Notes: generated by a model not told the origin, from the sequence alone. DNA of 13,742 bases from Merdimonas faecigallinarum (GCA_019119285.1 DWXJ01000100.1:1-13742), one strand, 5' to 3'; counted from the stretch's first letter, positions 1 to 8,039 are shown. Numbers and translations: made by a program.

Positions 1-855
1 TGCAGCCATCTTCAAGATCTCCGTTCCACTCAGGCTGGTAGACACCTCTGGAAGAACTGTATCAATGATCTCGTTCATCTTAACAATTCCTGCATCCTGC
101 ACCTTCTCCACGATCTTGGAAATCACCAGTCGCTGACGCTCCGTTCTGGTAAAGTCGCCGCCGGCTGTATACCGGATCCGGGCATAGGATACCGACTGAA
201 CGCCGTTCAGATGATAGGTGCCCGCCACCTCCGGCTCAATCCTTTCATAGGATTTCCCGGTAACTTCCGAGGTCTCTACACAGTAGTTATTCATATGAAC
301 CACTTCTTCATCCGTCATCTCAATGTCCAGGCCGCCCAGCAGATCCACTACATCCGCAAGCGCCAGAAAGTTCACACTGACATAATCCTGGATATCCAGA
401 TCCAAATTCCGGTTCAGCATATTCACGGCTTCCTCCGGTCCTCCCTGGGCATAAGCCACATTTGCCTTATCATAATGCTGTCCTTCCTGTCCAAGCATCG
501 TGTCCCGGTAAACAGAAACCAGTTTTACTTCTTTTGTCTCATTATTCAGGCTGGCCACAATGATTGTATCGCTTCTGGCCGGTCCGCCGTCTTCTCCGCC
601 TTCTCCCCTGCTGTCGGTTCCAAAAAGCGCGATATTAGTATATCCTTCCTGGGTCCAGCCGCTGGTGTCGATGTCCAGCACTGTATGATCCATCTTTTCA
701 AGCTTAAAGATCGCATAAGCAGCCACACTTAAACCGGCAAGGATCAGAAGTTCCAGGATCAGCACCAAGGCTCTCCTGCGTCTTCTCTTTTTCAGCCGCT
801 TCTTTCTCTCTTCTTTCGCAAGCCGCTCTGCTCTTTTATTTCGTCTTTTCGTCAT
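1..855 (-). CDS. LCP (LytR-CpsA-Psr) family wall-polymer ligase, C-terminus beyond window
   Basis: Membrane-anchored LCP-family protein. The family transfers undecaprenyl-linked glycopolymers such as teichoic acids and capsular polysaccharide onto peptidoglycan outside the membrane. The reading frame opens with ATG at 855, preceded by AAAGGGGA, and stays open for 285 codons to the window edge, so the C-terminus is missing. Visible are a very basic cytoplasmic tail (residues 1-29), one membrane segment (about 30-50), and then the LCP domain. That domain shows FGTDSRGE near 78-85, SDTIIVASLN, VSVYRDT, and the conserved arginine-rich signature YARIRYTAGGDF (about 224-235) followed by RTERQR. These acidic and arginine residues bind the lipid pyrophosphate in characterised members. 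The gene lies 18 bases after the hexose-phosphate transferase gene, probably in the same transcript. This fits attachment of the polysaccharide encoded upstream. The family assignment is firm; the substrate is inferred from context. Confidence 0.93.
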   Translation of the reverse strand, partial: MTKRRNKRAERLAKEERKKRLKKRRRRRALVLILELLILAGLSVAAYAIFKLEKMDHTVLDIDTSGWTQEGYTNIALFGTDSRGEGGEDGGPARSDTIIVASLNNETKEVKLVSVYRDTMLGQEGQHYDKANVAYAQGGPEEAVNMLNRNLDLDIQDYVSVNFLALADVVDLLGGLDIEMTDEEVVHMNNYCVETSEVTGKSYERIEPEVAGTYHLNGVQSVSYARIRYTAGGDFTRTERQRLVISKIVEKVQDAGIVKMNEIIDTVLPEVSTSLSGTEILKMAA

Positions 856-873
856 GTCGTCCCCTTTGGTTTA

Positions 874-2277
874 TCAATAGGCGTTCTTGTTTATAAATCC
901 TTTGACAAATGTCAGGATGATGATCTTTATATCCAGTCCCAGCGTCCAGTTCTCGATATAGTACAGATCATATTCGATTCGTTTGTAAATGGAAGTGTCT
1001 CCCCGGTACCCGTTGACCTGGGCCCATCCGGTAATGCCCGGCCGGACCTGATGCTTGATCATATACCTGGGGATCTCTTCCTTAAATTTTTCCACAAACT
1101 GCGGCCTCTCCGGCCTTGGTCCCACCAGACTCATATTTCCTTTGAGCACATTGAAGAGCTGCGGAAGCTCATCAATACTGGTTCGGCGGATAAACTTTCC
1201 TACCGGTGTGACTCTCGGGTCATTCTGAGTGGTCCATTCCCCTTTTTCCGTCTCCTCGCTCTGAACTACCATGGAACGGAATTTATACATCTTAAAGGGC
1301 CGGTTGTGAAGCCCTACCCGTTCCTGCACGAAAATCAGCGGTCCGGGGGCCGTTGCCTTAATGGCGATGGCTGTGATCAGCATCACCGGCGAAAATAAGA
1401 TGATCGCCACAATGGCTCCGAAAATGTCTACGATCCGCTTCAACCAACGGTTCAGAGGATCATTTAACGGCACCCGGCGGATATTCACCACTGGAAGCCC
1501 CTGAATATCTTCTGTATAGGCTCTGCTTGGGATCACCTTGTTGTAATCCGGCACGAATTTTGTGTGCACGCCAGATTTCTCACACATCTTTACAATGCGC
1601 TCCAGCTTGTGATATTCCGCAAGGCCAAGGGTGATAATAATTTCGTCCAGACGGTTCTGAGGAAGAATGATCTCCAGATTGTCAATCCGTCCCAGCACCT
1701 TTACCCCTTTGTATTCTGTGGCTCTTGGCACGTTATCCGCAAGAATGCCCCGGATCTGGTACCCCCACTCCGGATTCTGGCGGACACGGTCAATATACTC
1801 CTCCGCCGCACGGCTGTACCCGATCAGGAGCACATGCTTCTGATTGTAGCCTTTGCTCCGCATCTTCCGAAGGGCAATACGGATCAGATTCCGGGCCAGC
1901 ACCTCCAGAAATACGTTTAACGCGTAGAAAATAAAAATCATCAATCGTGAAAAATCCGACTGATGGCGGAAATACAGGATCAGTATGAATGCCAGAAGGC
2001 CGATGGTGTTGGCCTGAAGGACATTCCACGCCTCCAGTCTCCTTCCACGCATCCGGCGCGGCACATATAATTGAAAGATATAATATAACAACAGATATCC
2101 CGGCACAATGAACACCAGGGCCATCATATAGGCCCGCAGCGACAAAAACCAGGGATCCAGTTCAAAAATCCCGCTCTTAAACCGCAGATACCATGCCAGC
2201 ACATAGGAGATCACGATCACGATTCCGTCGATCGCGACCTGCAGCCGGTTCAAAAGCGGTTGATTTTCACGTATCAA
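874..2277 (-). CDS. Polyprenyl glycosylphosphotransferase (undecaprenyl-phosphate hexose-1-phosphate transferase)
   Basis: Integral membrane enzyme that starts polysaccharide synthesis by moving a hexose-1-phosphate from a UDP-sugar to undecaprenyl phosphate. At 467 residues it has the full WcaJ/CpsE-type architecture. There are four N-terminal membrane segments (about 13-33, 48-70, 88-103 and 109-128). A CoA-binding-like Rossmann domain follows (about 145-250, with VLLIGYSRAAEEY), then a hydrophobic stretch at about 280-303. The catalytic bacterial-transferase domain covers 277-461. Signature motifs are QERVGLHNRPFKMYKFRSM (318-336), DELPQLFNVLKGNMSLVGPRPE in two halves (369-390), and VRPGITGWAQVNGYRGD. 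The start is TTG at 2277: no in-frame ATG lies between it and an upstream in-frame stop, GGAG sits 11 bases upstream, and the N-terminus (I-R-E-N-Q-P-L-L-N-R-L) is typical of the family. The sugar (glucose or galactose) cannot be read from the sequence. A promoter candidate lies just upstream. Confidence 0.95.
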   Translation of the reverse strand: MIRENQPLLNRLQVAIDGIVIVISYVLAWYLRFKSGIFELDPWFLSLRAYMMALVFIVPGYLLLYYIFQLYVPRRMRGRRLEAWNVLQANTIGLLAFILILYFRHQSDFSRLMIFIFYALNVFLEVLARNLIRIALRKMRSKGYNQKHVLLIGYSRAAEEYIDRVRQNPEWGYQIRGILADNVPRATEYKGVKVLGRIDNLEIILPQNRLDEIIITLGLAEYHKLERIVKMCEKSGVHTKFVPDYNKVIPSRAYTEDIQGLPVVNIRRVPLNDPLNRWLKRIVDIFGAIVAIILFSPVMLITAIAIKATAPGPLIFVQERVGLHNRPFKMYKFRSMVVQSEETEKGEWTTQNDPRVTPVGKFIRRTSIDELPQLFNVLKGNMSLVGPRPERPQFVEKFKEEIPRYMIKHQVRPGITGWAQVNGYRGDTSIYKRIEYDLYYIENWTLGLDIKIIILTFVKGFINKNAY

Positions 2278-2330
2278 AACTTCATCAACTCCGAAATGAT
2301 TTCGTAATACTTTTGTAACATACTCAATTT

Positions 2331-2359
2331 ATCATACATTATTTTGGGCTGATACGCAA
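2331..2359 (-). promoter_or_regulatory. Candidate sigma-A promoter for the transferase/LCP unit
   Basis: On the minus strand a -35 element TTGCGT (2354-2359) is followed by a 17-base spacer and a -10 element TATGAT (2331-2336, five of six consensus bases). It lies in the 128-base AT-rich gap between the GT2 gene and the transferase gene, and would give a leader of about 45 bases before the TTG start. No convincing rho-independent terminator is visible in this gap, so read-through from the GT2 genes is also possible. The -35 match is only three of six. Confidence 0.45.
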
Positions 2360-2405
2360 GAAAAACACTACATTCTGTATTATTTTTAAGAGAATAATAA
2401 GTTTT

Positions 2406-3359
2406 TCACGAAAAAAAGCGGAAAATGTTGATCCACAGTTCCAACTGTATTTTTAGATAATTTTTCAAATAACCTTTTTGATACAGAACTTTTTTCTTCT
2501 TTTTCATCAATTTAGGAGCTTCCATCAGCCCTTTCAGATAAATTGCCCCCAGTCCTTTTTTTAAGAAAAACAGATACTTGACCAGAAAACCCGCAAGCAA
2601 AAATGGCAGATTCAACAATATCTGCAGAACCGGCATGTTTTTATAGATCAGATACAGGTTATTTCTGGCAGACAGCCGTACTTTAAACTCATTATGCCTG
2701 GAACCGCTGGCAGCGCTTCCCACATGGATGATCCGGGCCATCGGCTCATAGACATTGCGGTATCCGGCGATCCTGGCCCGGTAGCCCACGTCCACATCTT
2801 CCAGATAGGCAAAGTGTTCTTCATCAAACAGGCCGATTTCTTCAAAAACCTCTCTCCGGTACATCGCAGCGCCTGCGCAGGCGGAAAAGACAGTTCCTCT
2901 TTTCCGGTACTGATCCGCCGGCCGGTCCTTCCCCCGGGCATAAGCCCAGCCAAAGGCGTTGTAAAAAGTTCCCGCGCTGTCGATCTTCGTACGGTCCTGA
3001 TACTGGATCATCTTCGCCTCCACAGAGAAGATCCGCCTGTCTTTTTTCAAAGAGGCAAGCAAGGCTTCTACGGCTCCTTTACACACCAGCGTGTCATTAT
3101 TCAACAAAAACACATAAGGCGTCTCTGCCTTCCGGATCCCGATATTCACGGCTTTGCAGAATCCATAATTCTGATCCAGGCACACGCACTCCACCTGGGG
3201 ATACAGGCGGCGGACCTCTTCCACACACCCGTCCCTGGAACCATTATCGACGATGATCACATCCATCTCCAGTCCCGTGCCTGCCAAAAGGCTTTCCACA
3301 CAGGGACGCAGATAGGCTTCTCCTTTATAATTTGGTATGACAACCGTTACTTCTTTCAT
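2406..3359 (-). CDS. Family 2 glycosyltransferase, rhamnosyltransferase-like
   Basis: A 317-residue inverting GT-A glycosyltransferase that adds a sugar to the growing lipid-linked polysaccharide at the inner face of the membrane. The N-terminal GT2 fold shows VTVVIPNYKG (4-13), VIIVDNGSRDG (34-44), NYGFCKAVNIG, and the metal-binding NND at 87-89 (in LLNNDTLV). The acidic catalytic motif is YLEDVDVGYR (185-194). This pattern matches the WbbL-like L-rhamnosyltransferase branch, and the dTDP-rhamnose operon upstream supplies a plausible donor. The C-terminal part has a hydrophobic stretch (about 243-266) and a lysine run (285-290), suggesting membrane association. The ATG at 3359 is preceded by GCGGAG seven bases upstream. 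It sits three bases after the stop of the tandem glycosyltransferase gene, so the two are almost certainly co-translated. Donor and linkage are inferred. Confidence 0.9.
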   Translation of the reverse strand: MKEVTVVIPNYKGEAYLRPCVESLLAGTGLEMDVIIVDNGSRDGCVEEVRRLYPQVECVCLDQNYGFCKAVNIGIRKAETPYVFLLNNDTLVCKGAVEALLASLKKDRRIFSVEAKMIQYQDRTKIDSAGTFYNAFGWAYARGKDRPADQYRKRGTVFSACAGAAMYRREVFEEIGLFDEEHFAYLEDVDVGYRARIAGYRNVYEPMARIIHVGSAASGSRHNEFKVRLSARNNLYLIYKNMPVLQILLNLPFLLAGFLVKYLFFLKKGLGAIYLKGLMEAPKLMKKKKKVLYQKGYLKNYLKIQLELWINIFRFFS

Positions 3360-3362
3360 GTC

Positions 3363-5189
3363 TTAACTCCGCTTGTTATTTTTCAGGGAATAATCCCATT
3401 TAGTCAGCGTCAGATTGGGATTATACATAGGATCTCCTTTTTTCAGAAGATCCAGCCAGTGGCTTCGCATATACTCAATCTCCGTCTGGAACCGGCGCAC
3501 CTTCTCTTTGGTATTCTCCGCTCCTCTGGTTTTAGACTCATAGTGATAAAGCTCCACATAAGGATCAAACACCACCAGATACCCGGCTTTTCGTACCCGC
3601 AGACAAAAGTCCACATCATTAAAGGCCACTTGAAGTTTTTCCTCCAGACCGCCCATTTCCTCATATACCGAACGCTTCACCATCATGCAGGCCGCCGTAA
3701 CGGCGGAGAGATCCTGCTGGATGGAAGCCTTATGGAAATATCCCGTAAACTTACGGGGAAGGCCTACAAACACATTTCCTGCCACCCCGCCGATGCCTAT
3801 GATAATGCCGGCATGCTGTACTGTATCGTCCGGATAGTAAAGCTTTGCGCCCACGATCCCCACGTCCGGTCTCTGACAGTTGGAAAGCAGTTCCTCCAGC
3901 CAGTTTTCCGTGATCACTTCCACATCGTTGTTCAAAAGGAGAAGATATTCTCCCTGAGCAGCTTTTGCGCCAAAGTTATTGATGGCAGAATAATTGAAAA
4001 TGCCCTCCCAGTATACCACCCGGATCCGATCGGAGGCTATTTTTTTATAATAATCAAACGTAGCCTCTTCCACACTGTTATTTTCCACAATGATGACTTC
4101 ATAATTCCGATAGGATGATTTTGGGATCGACCGCAGACACTTGTCCAGCATATCCACGTGATCCTTATTGGGAATAATGATAGACACCAGCGGATTTCCT
4201 GACATCTGATACTGCACCCGGTAAAATCCCAGATCCTTTGTATGGGAAACCACACCTGTTTCGCCACACCGTTTCAGATGTTCCTCGATGGCACGCTTTC
4301 CGGCATCAAAGGCATACATCTTGCTGGCCGGATTATCTGCTGTCGAAGCCTTGTGCACCCGCCAGTGATACAGGATCCTGGGGATGTGAGTGATATGCTC
4401 CGCTTTCTCCGTACACCGAAGGATCAGGTCATAATCCTGGGCTCCGTTAAAAGCTCCCCGGAAACCGCCCACTTCTTCCACCAGCTGCTTTTCCGCCACA
4501 AAGAAATGGCAGATGTAATTATTGGACCGGAGAAGATCCTTGTTAAAATCCGGCTTCATAAAGGGCTGGAAATGTTCGGACAAATCCGTGGTCACCTTAT
4601 CCTCATCGGAATAAATCACAGCCGGACGCTCCTTTTGATTTAACGCTTTCACCACCTCATACAGGGCGTCTGCAGTCAGCAGATCATCGTGATCCAACAG
4701 ACCGATATACGCTCCTTTTGCAATGGCAAGCGCCGCGTTGGTATTCTGGGCGATGCCTTCATTTTCCGGCACTTCCGTCACCCGGATCCTTTCATCCTTC
4801 CTGGAAGCAGTCTTTAAAATCCGTACTACATTTTCATCAGAAGGATCCGCATTGGCAATGCAAAGTTCCCAGTTTCCGTAGGTCTGCCTGCGCACAGACT
4901 GGATCATCTGCATTAAAAACTCCTCCGGCGTGCGGTAAACCGGAACCAGAATACTGATCAGCGGCTCATAGGAAAACTTCTCCTTCCTCTGCTGCTCCAG
5001 TTCTTCTTTTGTAGGCCTGTGATTGCGGTACCACTCTTCATAGTCCACATCATCCGCCTGAAACCGCTCTGTCAGCCGGATCCAGAACTCCTTTGGCCCA
5101 AAATGCTTCAGATACAGCAGGCCTTTTTTGATATTATAAGGTGATAATTTCTTGATAATCTTTGTCCATTTAATCTGATAGGTATCCAT
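3363..5189 (-). CDS. Tandem two-domain family 2 glycosyltransferase
   Basis: A 608-residue protein with two GT2 catalytic domains in one chain. The first covers about 77-290: ISILVPVYRTPEE, metal-binding DHDD at 166-169, SDEDK at 194-198, GAQDYDLILR near 249-258, and HWRVHKAST. The second covers about 333-560: VSIIIPNKDH, NND in LLNNDVEV at 418-425, FNDVDFCLRV at 523-532, and YHYESKTRG. A charged N-terminal region of about 75 residues (EEWYRNHRPTKEELEQQRK) is usual for this type. Such fused enzymes often add two residues, or alternate linkages, in rhamnose-rich polymers. I chose ATG 5189 because GGAGAGG lies five bases before it. Alternatives are ATG 5213, sharing one base with the TAA of the HipA-like gene (TAATG), and TTG 5225. 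The gene sits 23 bases after the HipA-like gene and three before the next GT2 gene. Both metal sites look intact, so both halves are probably active. Confidence 0.92.
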   Translation of the reverse strand: MDTYQIKWTKIIKKLSPYNIKKGLLYLKHFGPKEFWIRLTERFQADDVDYEEWYRNHRPTKEELEQQRKEKFSYEPLISILVPVYRTPEEFLMQMIQSVRRQTYGNWELCIANADPSDENVVRILKTASRKDERIRVTEVPENEGIAQNTNAALAIAKGAYIGLLDHDDLLTADALYEVVKALNQKERPAVIYSDEDKVTTDLSEHFQPFMKPDFNKDLLRSNNYICHFFVAEKQLVEEVGGFRGAFNGAQDYDLILRCTEKAEHITHIPRILYHWRVHKASTADNPASKMYAFDAGKRAIEEHLKRCGETGVVSHTKDLGFYRVQYQMSGNPLVSIIIPNKDHVDMLDKCLRSIPKSSYRNYEVIIVENNSVEEATFDYYKKIASDRIRVVYWEGIFNYSAINNFGAKAAQGEYLLLLNNDVEVITENWLEELLSNCQRPDVGIVGAKLYYPDDTVQHAGIIIGIGGVAGNVFVGLPRKFTGYFHKASIQQDLSAVTAACMMVKRSVYEEMGGLEEKLQVAFNDVDFCLRVRKAGYLVVFDPYVELYHYESKTRGAENTKEKVRRFQTEIEYMRSHWLDLLKKGDPMYNPNLTLTKWDYSLKNNKRS

Positions 5190-5194
5190 CCGGT

Positions 5195-5201
5195 CCTCTC
5201 C
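5195..5201 (-). promoter_or_regulatory. Ribosome binding site deciding the tandem GT2 start
   Basis: GGAGAGG on the minus strand, five bases before ATG 5189. It lies inside the longer open frame that begins at TTG 5225 or ATG 5213 and favours the shorter protein. The TAATG junction at 5213 remains a possible reinitiation start. Confidence 0.6.
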
Positions 5202-5212
5202 ATTCTTTCCCA

Positions 5213-6343
5213 TTATTTTTGACAAAACTGTTTTAAAATCGCATATCTTCTCCGAAACATTTCATAGTCCTTTTCTCTTCCGACAAACCATTCTTCCCTG
5301 ATCTCTGCCGTCTGATTCAGACCGCTTCTCTTCACAGCCAGTACGGCTGCTTCCTGCTGGCTCATCTGCCCCGGCTTTTCCGTGGTCAGGCATCCGGCTC
5401 CCTCCAGTGAATCATAAGCCGAAAAGGCCCGGTTAAAATCCATCAGGTCGTGGAGCCTGACAGGCCGGTTGTCAGCATTTCGGATCAAAAGCCCCCAGTT
5501 TCCCCAGTGACGATCCGTATTGCCCACCAGATAATCCACCACATTCATCATATCATACCCGTAACCATCTAATTGCAAAATATAGTCAAGGGATTGTATT
5601 TCCTGATTCGCCGCATAAATGTCGAAAGCCTCTCTGGTAACAATGCCATACTCCAAAGATGTCAACAGACGGCATCTGGAAACCGGCGTCCCTTCATATT
5701 CCGCCCTCTCGTAGCGAACCTGATGGCAGGCAAAGCAGGAACAGATCCGGCTTGCCAGGATCTCCCGCGCCACCGCATCCTCTTCTCCGTCTTTTAATAA
5801 CCAGATTCCATCCACGTCCCGGACCCATGCTTTGGGAAACATTCCGGAAACAGACAGGTCATCCGCGATCAGATCGCGGTTTTCTATGGTCACCTGCCGC
5901 CCTTTAAGCGCCACATCCACAAAGGCATTACTCAGAGAGTTTTCATATAGATTGAGTTCTGAAAACGCCACCGTTTCGCCTTCCTCACGGACCCAGAAAA
6001 TATCAGCCAGGCTCAGGCAATGATAAGACAACGCAATCTGCGCCCGTTCCCGGTCTGTGGTTCCCTGAGACGCTCCGATGCTATTCAAAATCTCTTTTGC
6101 GTACACCCGGTCCAGCGTCAATACTCTGGAAGCACACCAGAAGTAAAAATTAGAAAGATTCTGCAGGCAGAGATCAAAGTCCTCTGCCGTCTCCTCCAGA
6201 TACAGGGAATAGGGAAGAAGCTGCGGCTCACAGATCCGGCACCTGCCCCGGCCGTCCAGAACGGCAGCCAGAGTATCTCCGTGCATGATCTGATACACGG
6301 TCGTTTTTTGCTGTGAACTTGTGTAACCCCTGGATCTGTCCAT
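5213..6343 (-). CDS. HipA-like kinase-fold protein
   Basis: A 376-residue cytosolic protein with the signature of the HipA-type serine/threonine kinase fold. The most diagnostic stretch is VGNTDRHWGNWG (about 273-284), matching the family's N-x-D-x-H-x-x-N catalytic loop with Asp277 as the likely catalytic base. DLMDFNRAF follows at 299-307, with Asp299 or Asp302 as the likely metal ligand. A lysine in GIWLLK (about 179-184) is a candidate ATP-binding lysine. The N-terminal part (about 1-160) matches no domain I can name. The start is ATG 6343 because AAGGGAGG lies nine bases upstream; a longer frame from GTG 6379 would bury that site. No HipB-like helix-turn-helix partner is adjacent, unlike classical hipBA. 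The gene heads a unit with the two GT2 genes, 23 bases before the first. Relation to HipA kinases is well supported; kinase activity and substrate are unknown. It may regulate polysaccharide synthesis or simply share the transcript. Confidence 0.72.
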   Translation of the reverse strand: MDRSRGYTSSQQKTTVYQIMHGDTLAAVLDGRGRCRICEPQLLPYSLYLEETAEDFDLCLQNLSNFYFWCASRVLTLDRVYAKEILNSIGASQGTTDRERAQIALSYHCLSLADIFWVREEGETVAFSELNLYENSLSNAFVDVALKGRQVTIENRDLIADDLSVSGMFPKAWVRDVDGIWLLKDGEEDAVAREILASRICSCFACHQVRYERAEYEGTPVSRCRLLTSLEYGIVTREAFDIYAANQEIQSLDYILQLDGYGYDMMNVVDYLVGNTDRHWGNWGLLIRNADNRPVRLHDLMDFNRAFSAYDSLEGAGCLTTEKPGQMSQQEAAVLAVKRSGLNQTAEIREEWFVGREKDYEMFRRRYAILKQFCQK

Positions 6344-6352
6344 AAAAAAGAA

Positions 6353-6360
6353 CCTCCCTT
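6353..6360 (-). promoter_or_regulatory. Strong ribosome binding site of the HipA-like gene
   Basis: AAGGGAGG on the minus strand, nine bases before ATG 6343. It is among the strongest sites in the window and fixes the start at 6343 rather than the in-frame GTG at 6379. Confidence 0.8.
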
Positions 6361-6371
6361 TTCTTTCCTTA

Positions 6372-6377
6372 TCATAC
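6372..6377 (-). promoter_or_regulatory. Possible -10 element for the HipA-like/GT2 operon
   Basis: TATGAT on the minus strand (five of six consensus bases) lies between the rfbC terminator and the HipA-like gene, and would give a leader of about 25 to 30 bases. The region 17 bases upstream reads TTTTCT, overlapping the terminator T-tract, and is a poor -35. A new promoter is expected here because the preceding terminator is strong, but this exact site is uncertain. Confidence 0.35.
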
Positions 6378-6395
6378 ACTATTTTCCCCTGCTAG

Positions 6396-6433
6396 AAAAG
6401 AAAAAAATACCCCGCAGGAATCCCGCGGGGTAT
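6396..6433 (-). terminator. Rho-independent terminator of the dTDP-rhamnose operon
   Basis: On the minus strand, a perfect nine-base stem (ATACCCCGC pairing with GCGGGGTAT, arms 6425-6433 and 6407-6415) encloses a nine-base loop. Seven T residues, a C and four more T residues follow. It starts 16 bases after the rfbC stop. The plus strand lacks a comparable T-tract, so it acts on the minus strand. It separates the rhamnose operon from the HipA-like/GT2 unit. Confidence 0.93.
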
Positions 6434-6448
6434 CTCTTCTTAGTTTCA

Positions 6449-7057
6449 TTAGAAATGGAAGGTCTCTTTCAGTACCGCCCACTTCTGGTCTTTGTCGCTT
6501 AAGTTCAGAGGCGTTCCATCCTCCAGGGTGTAGCCTTCGGCTGAGGCGCTTCCCGGATACTCTCCCTGAAGCTTCGGCCAGCTGATGCCGATCTCCGGAT
6601 CGTTCCAGGCCAGTCCGCCCTCATCTCCCGGATGATAGAAGTCCGTGCATTTATAGCAGAACTCCGCGATATTACTCAATACCAGGAATCCGTGGGCAAA
6701 GCCTTCGGGAATGTAGAACTGCTTCTTGTTCTCCTCGGTCAGCTCGATGCCAAACCATTTGCCATAGGTATCACTTCCGCTTCTTAAGTCCACAGCCACG
6801 TCAAAGACAGAACCTTTGATCACCCGGACCAGCTTGCCCTGGGGGAATTCCTTCTGGAAATGCAGTCCTCTGAGCACGCCTTTGGTGGAACAGGACTGAT
6901 TGTCCTGGACAAACACCATATTAAGGCCCGCCTCTTCCATATCCTTCTGATTATAGGTTTCCATAAAATAACCTCTGGCATCTCCGTGAACCGCAGGCTC
7001 AATGACGCACAGTCCTTCAATACCGCCCACATTTTTTTCTACTTTGATCTGTCCCAT
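6449..7057 (-). CDS. rfbC: dTDP-4-dehydrorhamnose 3,5-epimerase
   Basis: RmlC-type cupin enzyme of 202 residues, slightly longer than the usual 180 to 190. It epimerises C3 and C5 of dTDP-4-keto-6-deoxy-glucose to give dTDP-4-keto-L-rhamnose, the third step of dTDP-L-rhamnose synthesis. Visible signatures are DARGYFMETY, FVQDNQSCS, VLRGLHFQ with the catalytic His66, QGKLVRVIKGSVFDVAVDLR, IPEGFAHGFLVLS, and YKCTDFYHPGDEGGLAWNDP with the conserved catalytic Tyr135. The ATG at 7057 is preceded by TAGGAG nine bases upstream. It is the last gene of the rhamnose operon, 40 bases after rfbD, with a strong terminator directly behind it. The order A, B, D, C places the epimerase after the reductase. 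Assignment is firm. Confidence 0.97.
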   Translation of the reverse strand: MGQIKVEKNVGGIEGLCVIEPAVHGDARGYFMETYNQKDMEEAGLNMVFVQDNQSCSTKGVLRGLHFQKEFPQGKLVRVIKGSVFDVAVDLRSGSDTYGKWFGIELTEENKKQFYIPEGFAHGFLVLSNIAEFCYKCTDFYHPGDEGGLAWNDPEIGISWPKLQGEYPGSASAEGYTLEDGTPLNLSDKDQKWAVLKETFHF

Positions 7058-7097
7058 GTTCTCTATCTCCTATCTAATCCTGCATCCGCAGACTCTG

Positions 7098-8039
7098 TTA
7101 AAATTCTATCTCCTTCAGATACCTGTTCAGCGCATCCTGCCAGGTGGGCAGCGGAGTAAATCCGTTCTTCACCAGCTTACTCTTGTCCAGGCGGCTGTTA
7201 AACGGTCTTGCGGCCTTGGATACTCCATACTCTGCCGTGGTCACCGGCGCAACGCTGACCCGGTCCTCGCTGTACTCTTCATGGCCCAGTTCCACTGCCT
7301 GGCGGAAGATTTCCTTGGTAAAATCGTACCAGCTGATATAACCGCCCTCATTGGTGGCATGATAGTAGCCGTATTTCTCGGTTCCGATCATGTCTACCAG
7401 CAGCCTTGCCAGGTCAAAGGTATAGGTGGGCGTTCCGATCTGATCGTTGACCACCGTCAGCTTGTCATGGGTCTTTGCCACATTCAGCATGGTCTTAATA
7501 AAGTTCTTGCCGTTTTTGCCAAATACCCATGCGATCCGGACGATAAAATACTTCTCCAGCGTCTCAGACACCGCCAGCTCACCTTCCAGCTTGGTCTCAC
7601 CGTAGACGTTGAGAGGCTTGTAATCCTTGCAGTCCGGATCCCAGGGCGTCTCTCCCTGACCGTCAAACACATAGTCCGTGCTGATATAAACCATCTTGCA
7701 GTCCAGCTCTTTGCAGACATTGGCAATATACCGGGTACCGTCCGCATTGATGGCACGCACCTTTGCCACCTTGTCCTCGTCCTCTGCCAGATCCACTGCA
7801 GTCCAGGCCGCACAGTGTACGACCACATCCGGATGCACTTCCTTGATCTTTGCAGACACAGCTTTCTCATCGGTGATATCCATCTGGATATAGGGCATCG
7901 AAGTCACAGCTGTTCCATCCGCTATCCCGCTGTATTCCGGCGCGATGTCGCTTCCGATCCCTTCGATCCCGCGCTCTGCCAGCTCATTCATCACATCATG
8001 GCCCAGCTGACCTGCCACACCTGTTACTAATACTTTCAT
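7098..8039 (-). CDS. rfbD: dTDP-4-dehydrorhamnose reductase
   Basis: RmlD, the NAD(P)H-dependent final enzyme of the pathway, reducing the 4-keto group of dTDP-4-keto-L-rhamnose to dTDP-L-rhamnose. At 313 residues it is close to the normal length. It belongs to the extended short-chain dehydrogenase family, shown by the nucleotide-binding GVAGQLG at 7-13, VVHCAAWTAVDLAEDE, YISTDYVFDG (118-127) and the catalytic YGETK (Tyr146, Lys150), followed by RIAWVFGKNG and DQIGTPTYT. The start at ATG 8039 follows AAAGGAG nine bases upstream. It sits 33 bases after rfbB and 40 before rfbC, in the same orientation. Residues 30-50 hold a short segment (PEYSGIADGTAVTS) before the usual acidic strand. I see no missing catalytic residue. 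Confidence 0.97.
   Translation of the reverse strand: MKVLVTGVAGQLGHDVMNELAERGIEGIGSDIAPEYSGIADGTAVTSMPYIQMDITDEKAVSAKIKEVHPDVVVHCAAWTAVDLAEDEDKVAKVRAINADGTRYIANVCKELDCKMVYISTDYVFDGQGETPWDPDCKDYKPLNVYGETKLEGELAVSETLEKYFIVRIAWVFGKNGKNFIKTMLNVAKTHDKLTVVNDQIGTPTYTFDLARLLVDMIGTEKYGYYHATNEGGYISWYDFTKEIFRQAVELGHEEYSEDRVSVAPVTTAEYGVSKAARPFNSRLDKSKLVKNGFTPLPTWQDALNRYLKEIEF

Noticed and set aside
211..732. A 173-codon open frame on the plus strand.
   Set aside because: It is antisense to the LCP gene, whose conserved FGTDSR and RYTAGGDF-type motifs mark the real coding strand.
2385..2405. AT-only inverted repeat after the GT2 stop as a terminator.
   Set aside because: The stem is A/T pairs only and no T-tract follows on the minus strand, so termination is unlikely.
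2694..4118. A 474-codon open frame on the plus strand.
   Set aside because: It lies antisense to the two GT2 genes, both of which carry complete family motifs; its own translation is rich in His, Ile and Pro with no recognisable domain, as expected of a shadow frame.
5213..6379. Longer HipA-like protein from GTG 6379.
   Set aside because: The added residues include the AAAGGGAGG ribosome binding site itself; ATG 6343 is the better start.
7002..8030. A 342-codon open frame on the plus strand.
   Set aside because: It mirrors rfbD almost exactly on the other strand. RfbD has all catalytic motifs, and the plus-strand product shows none.
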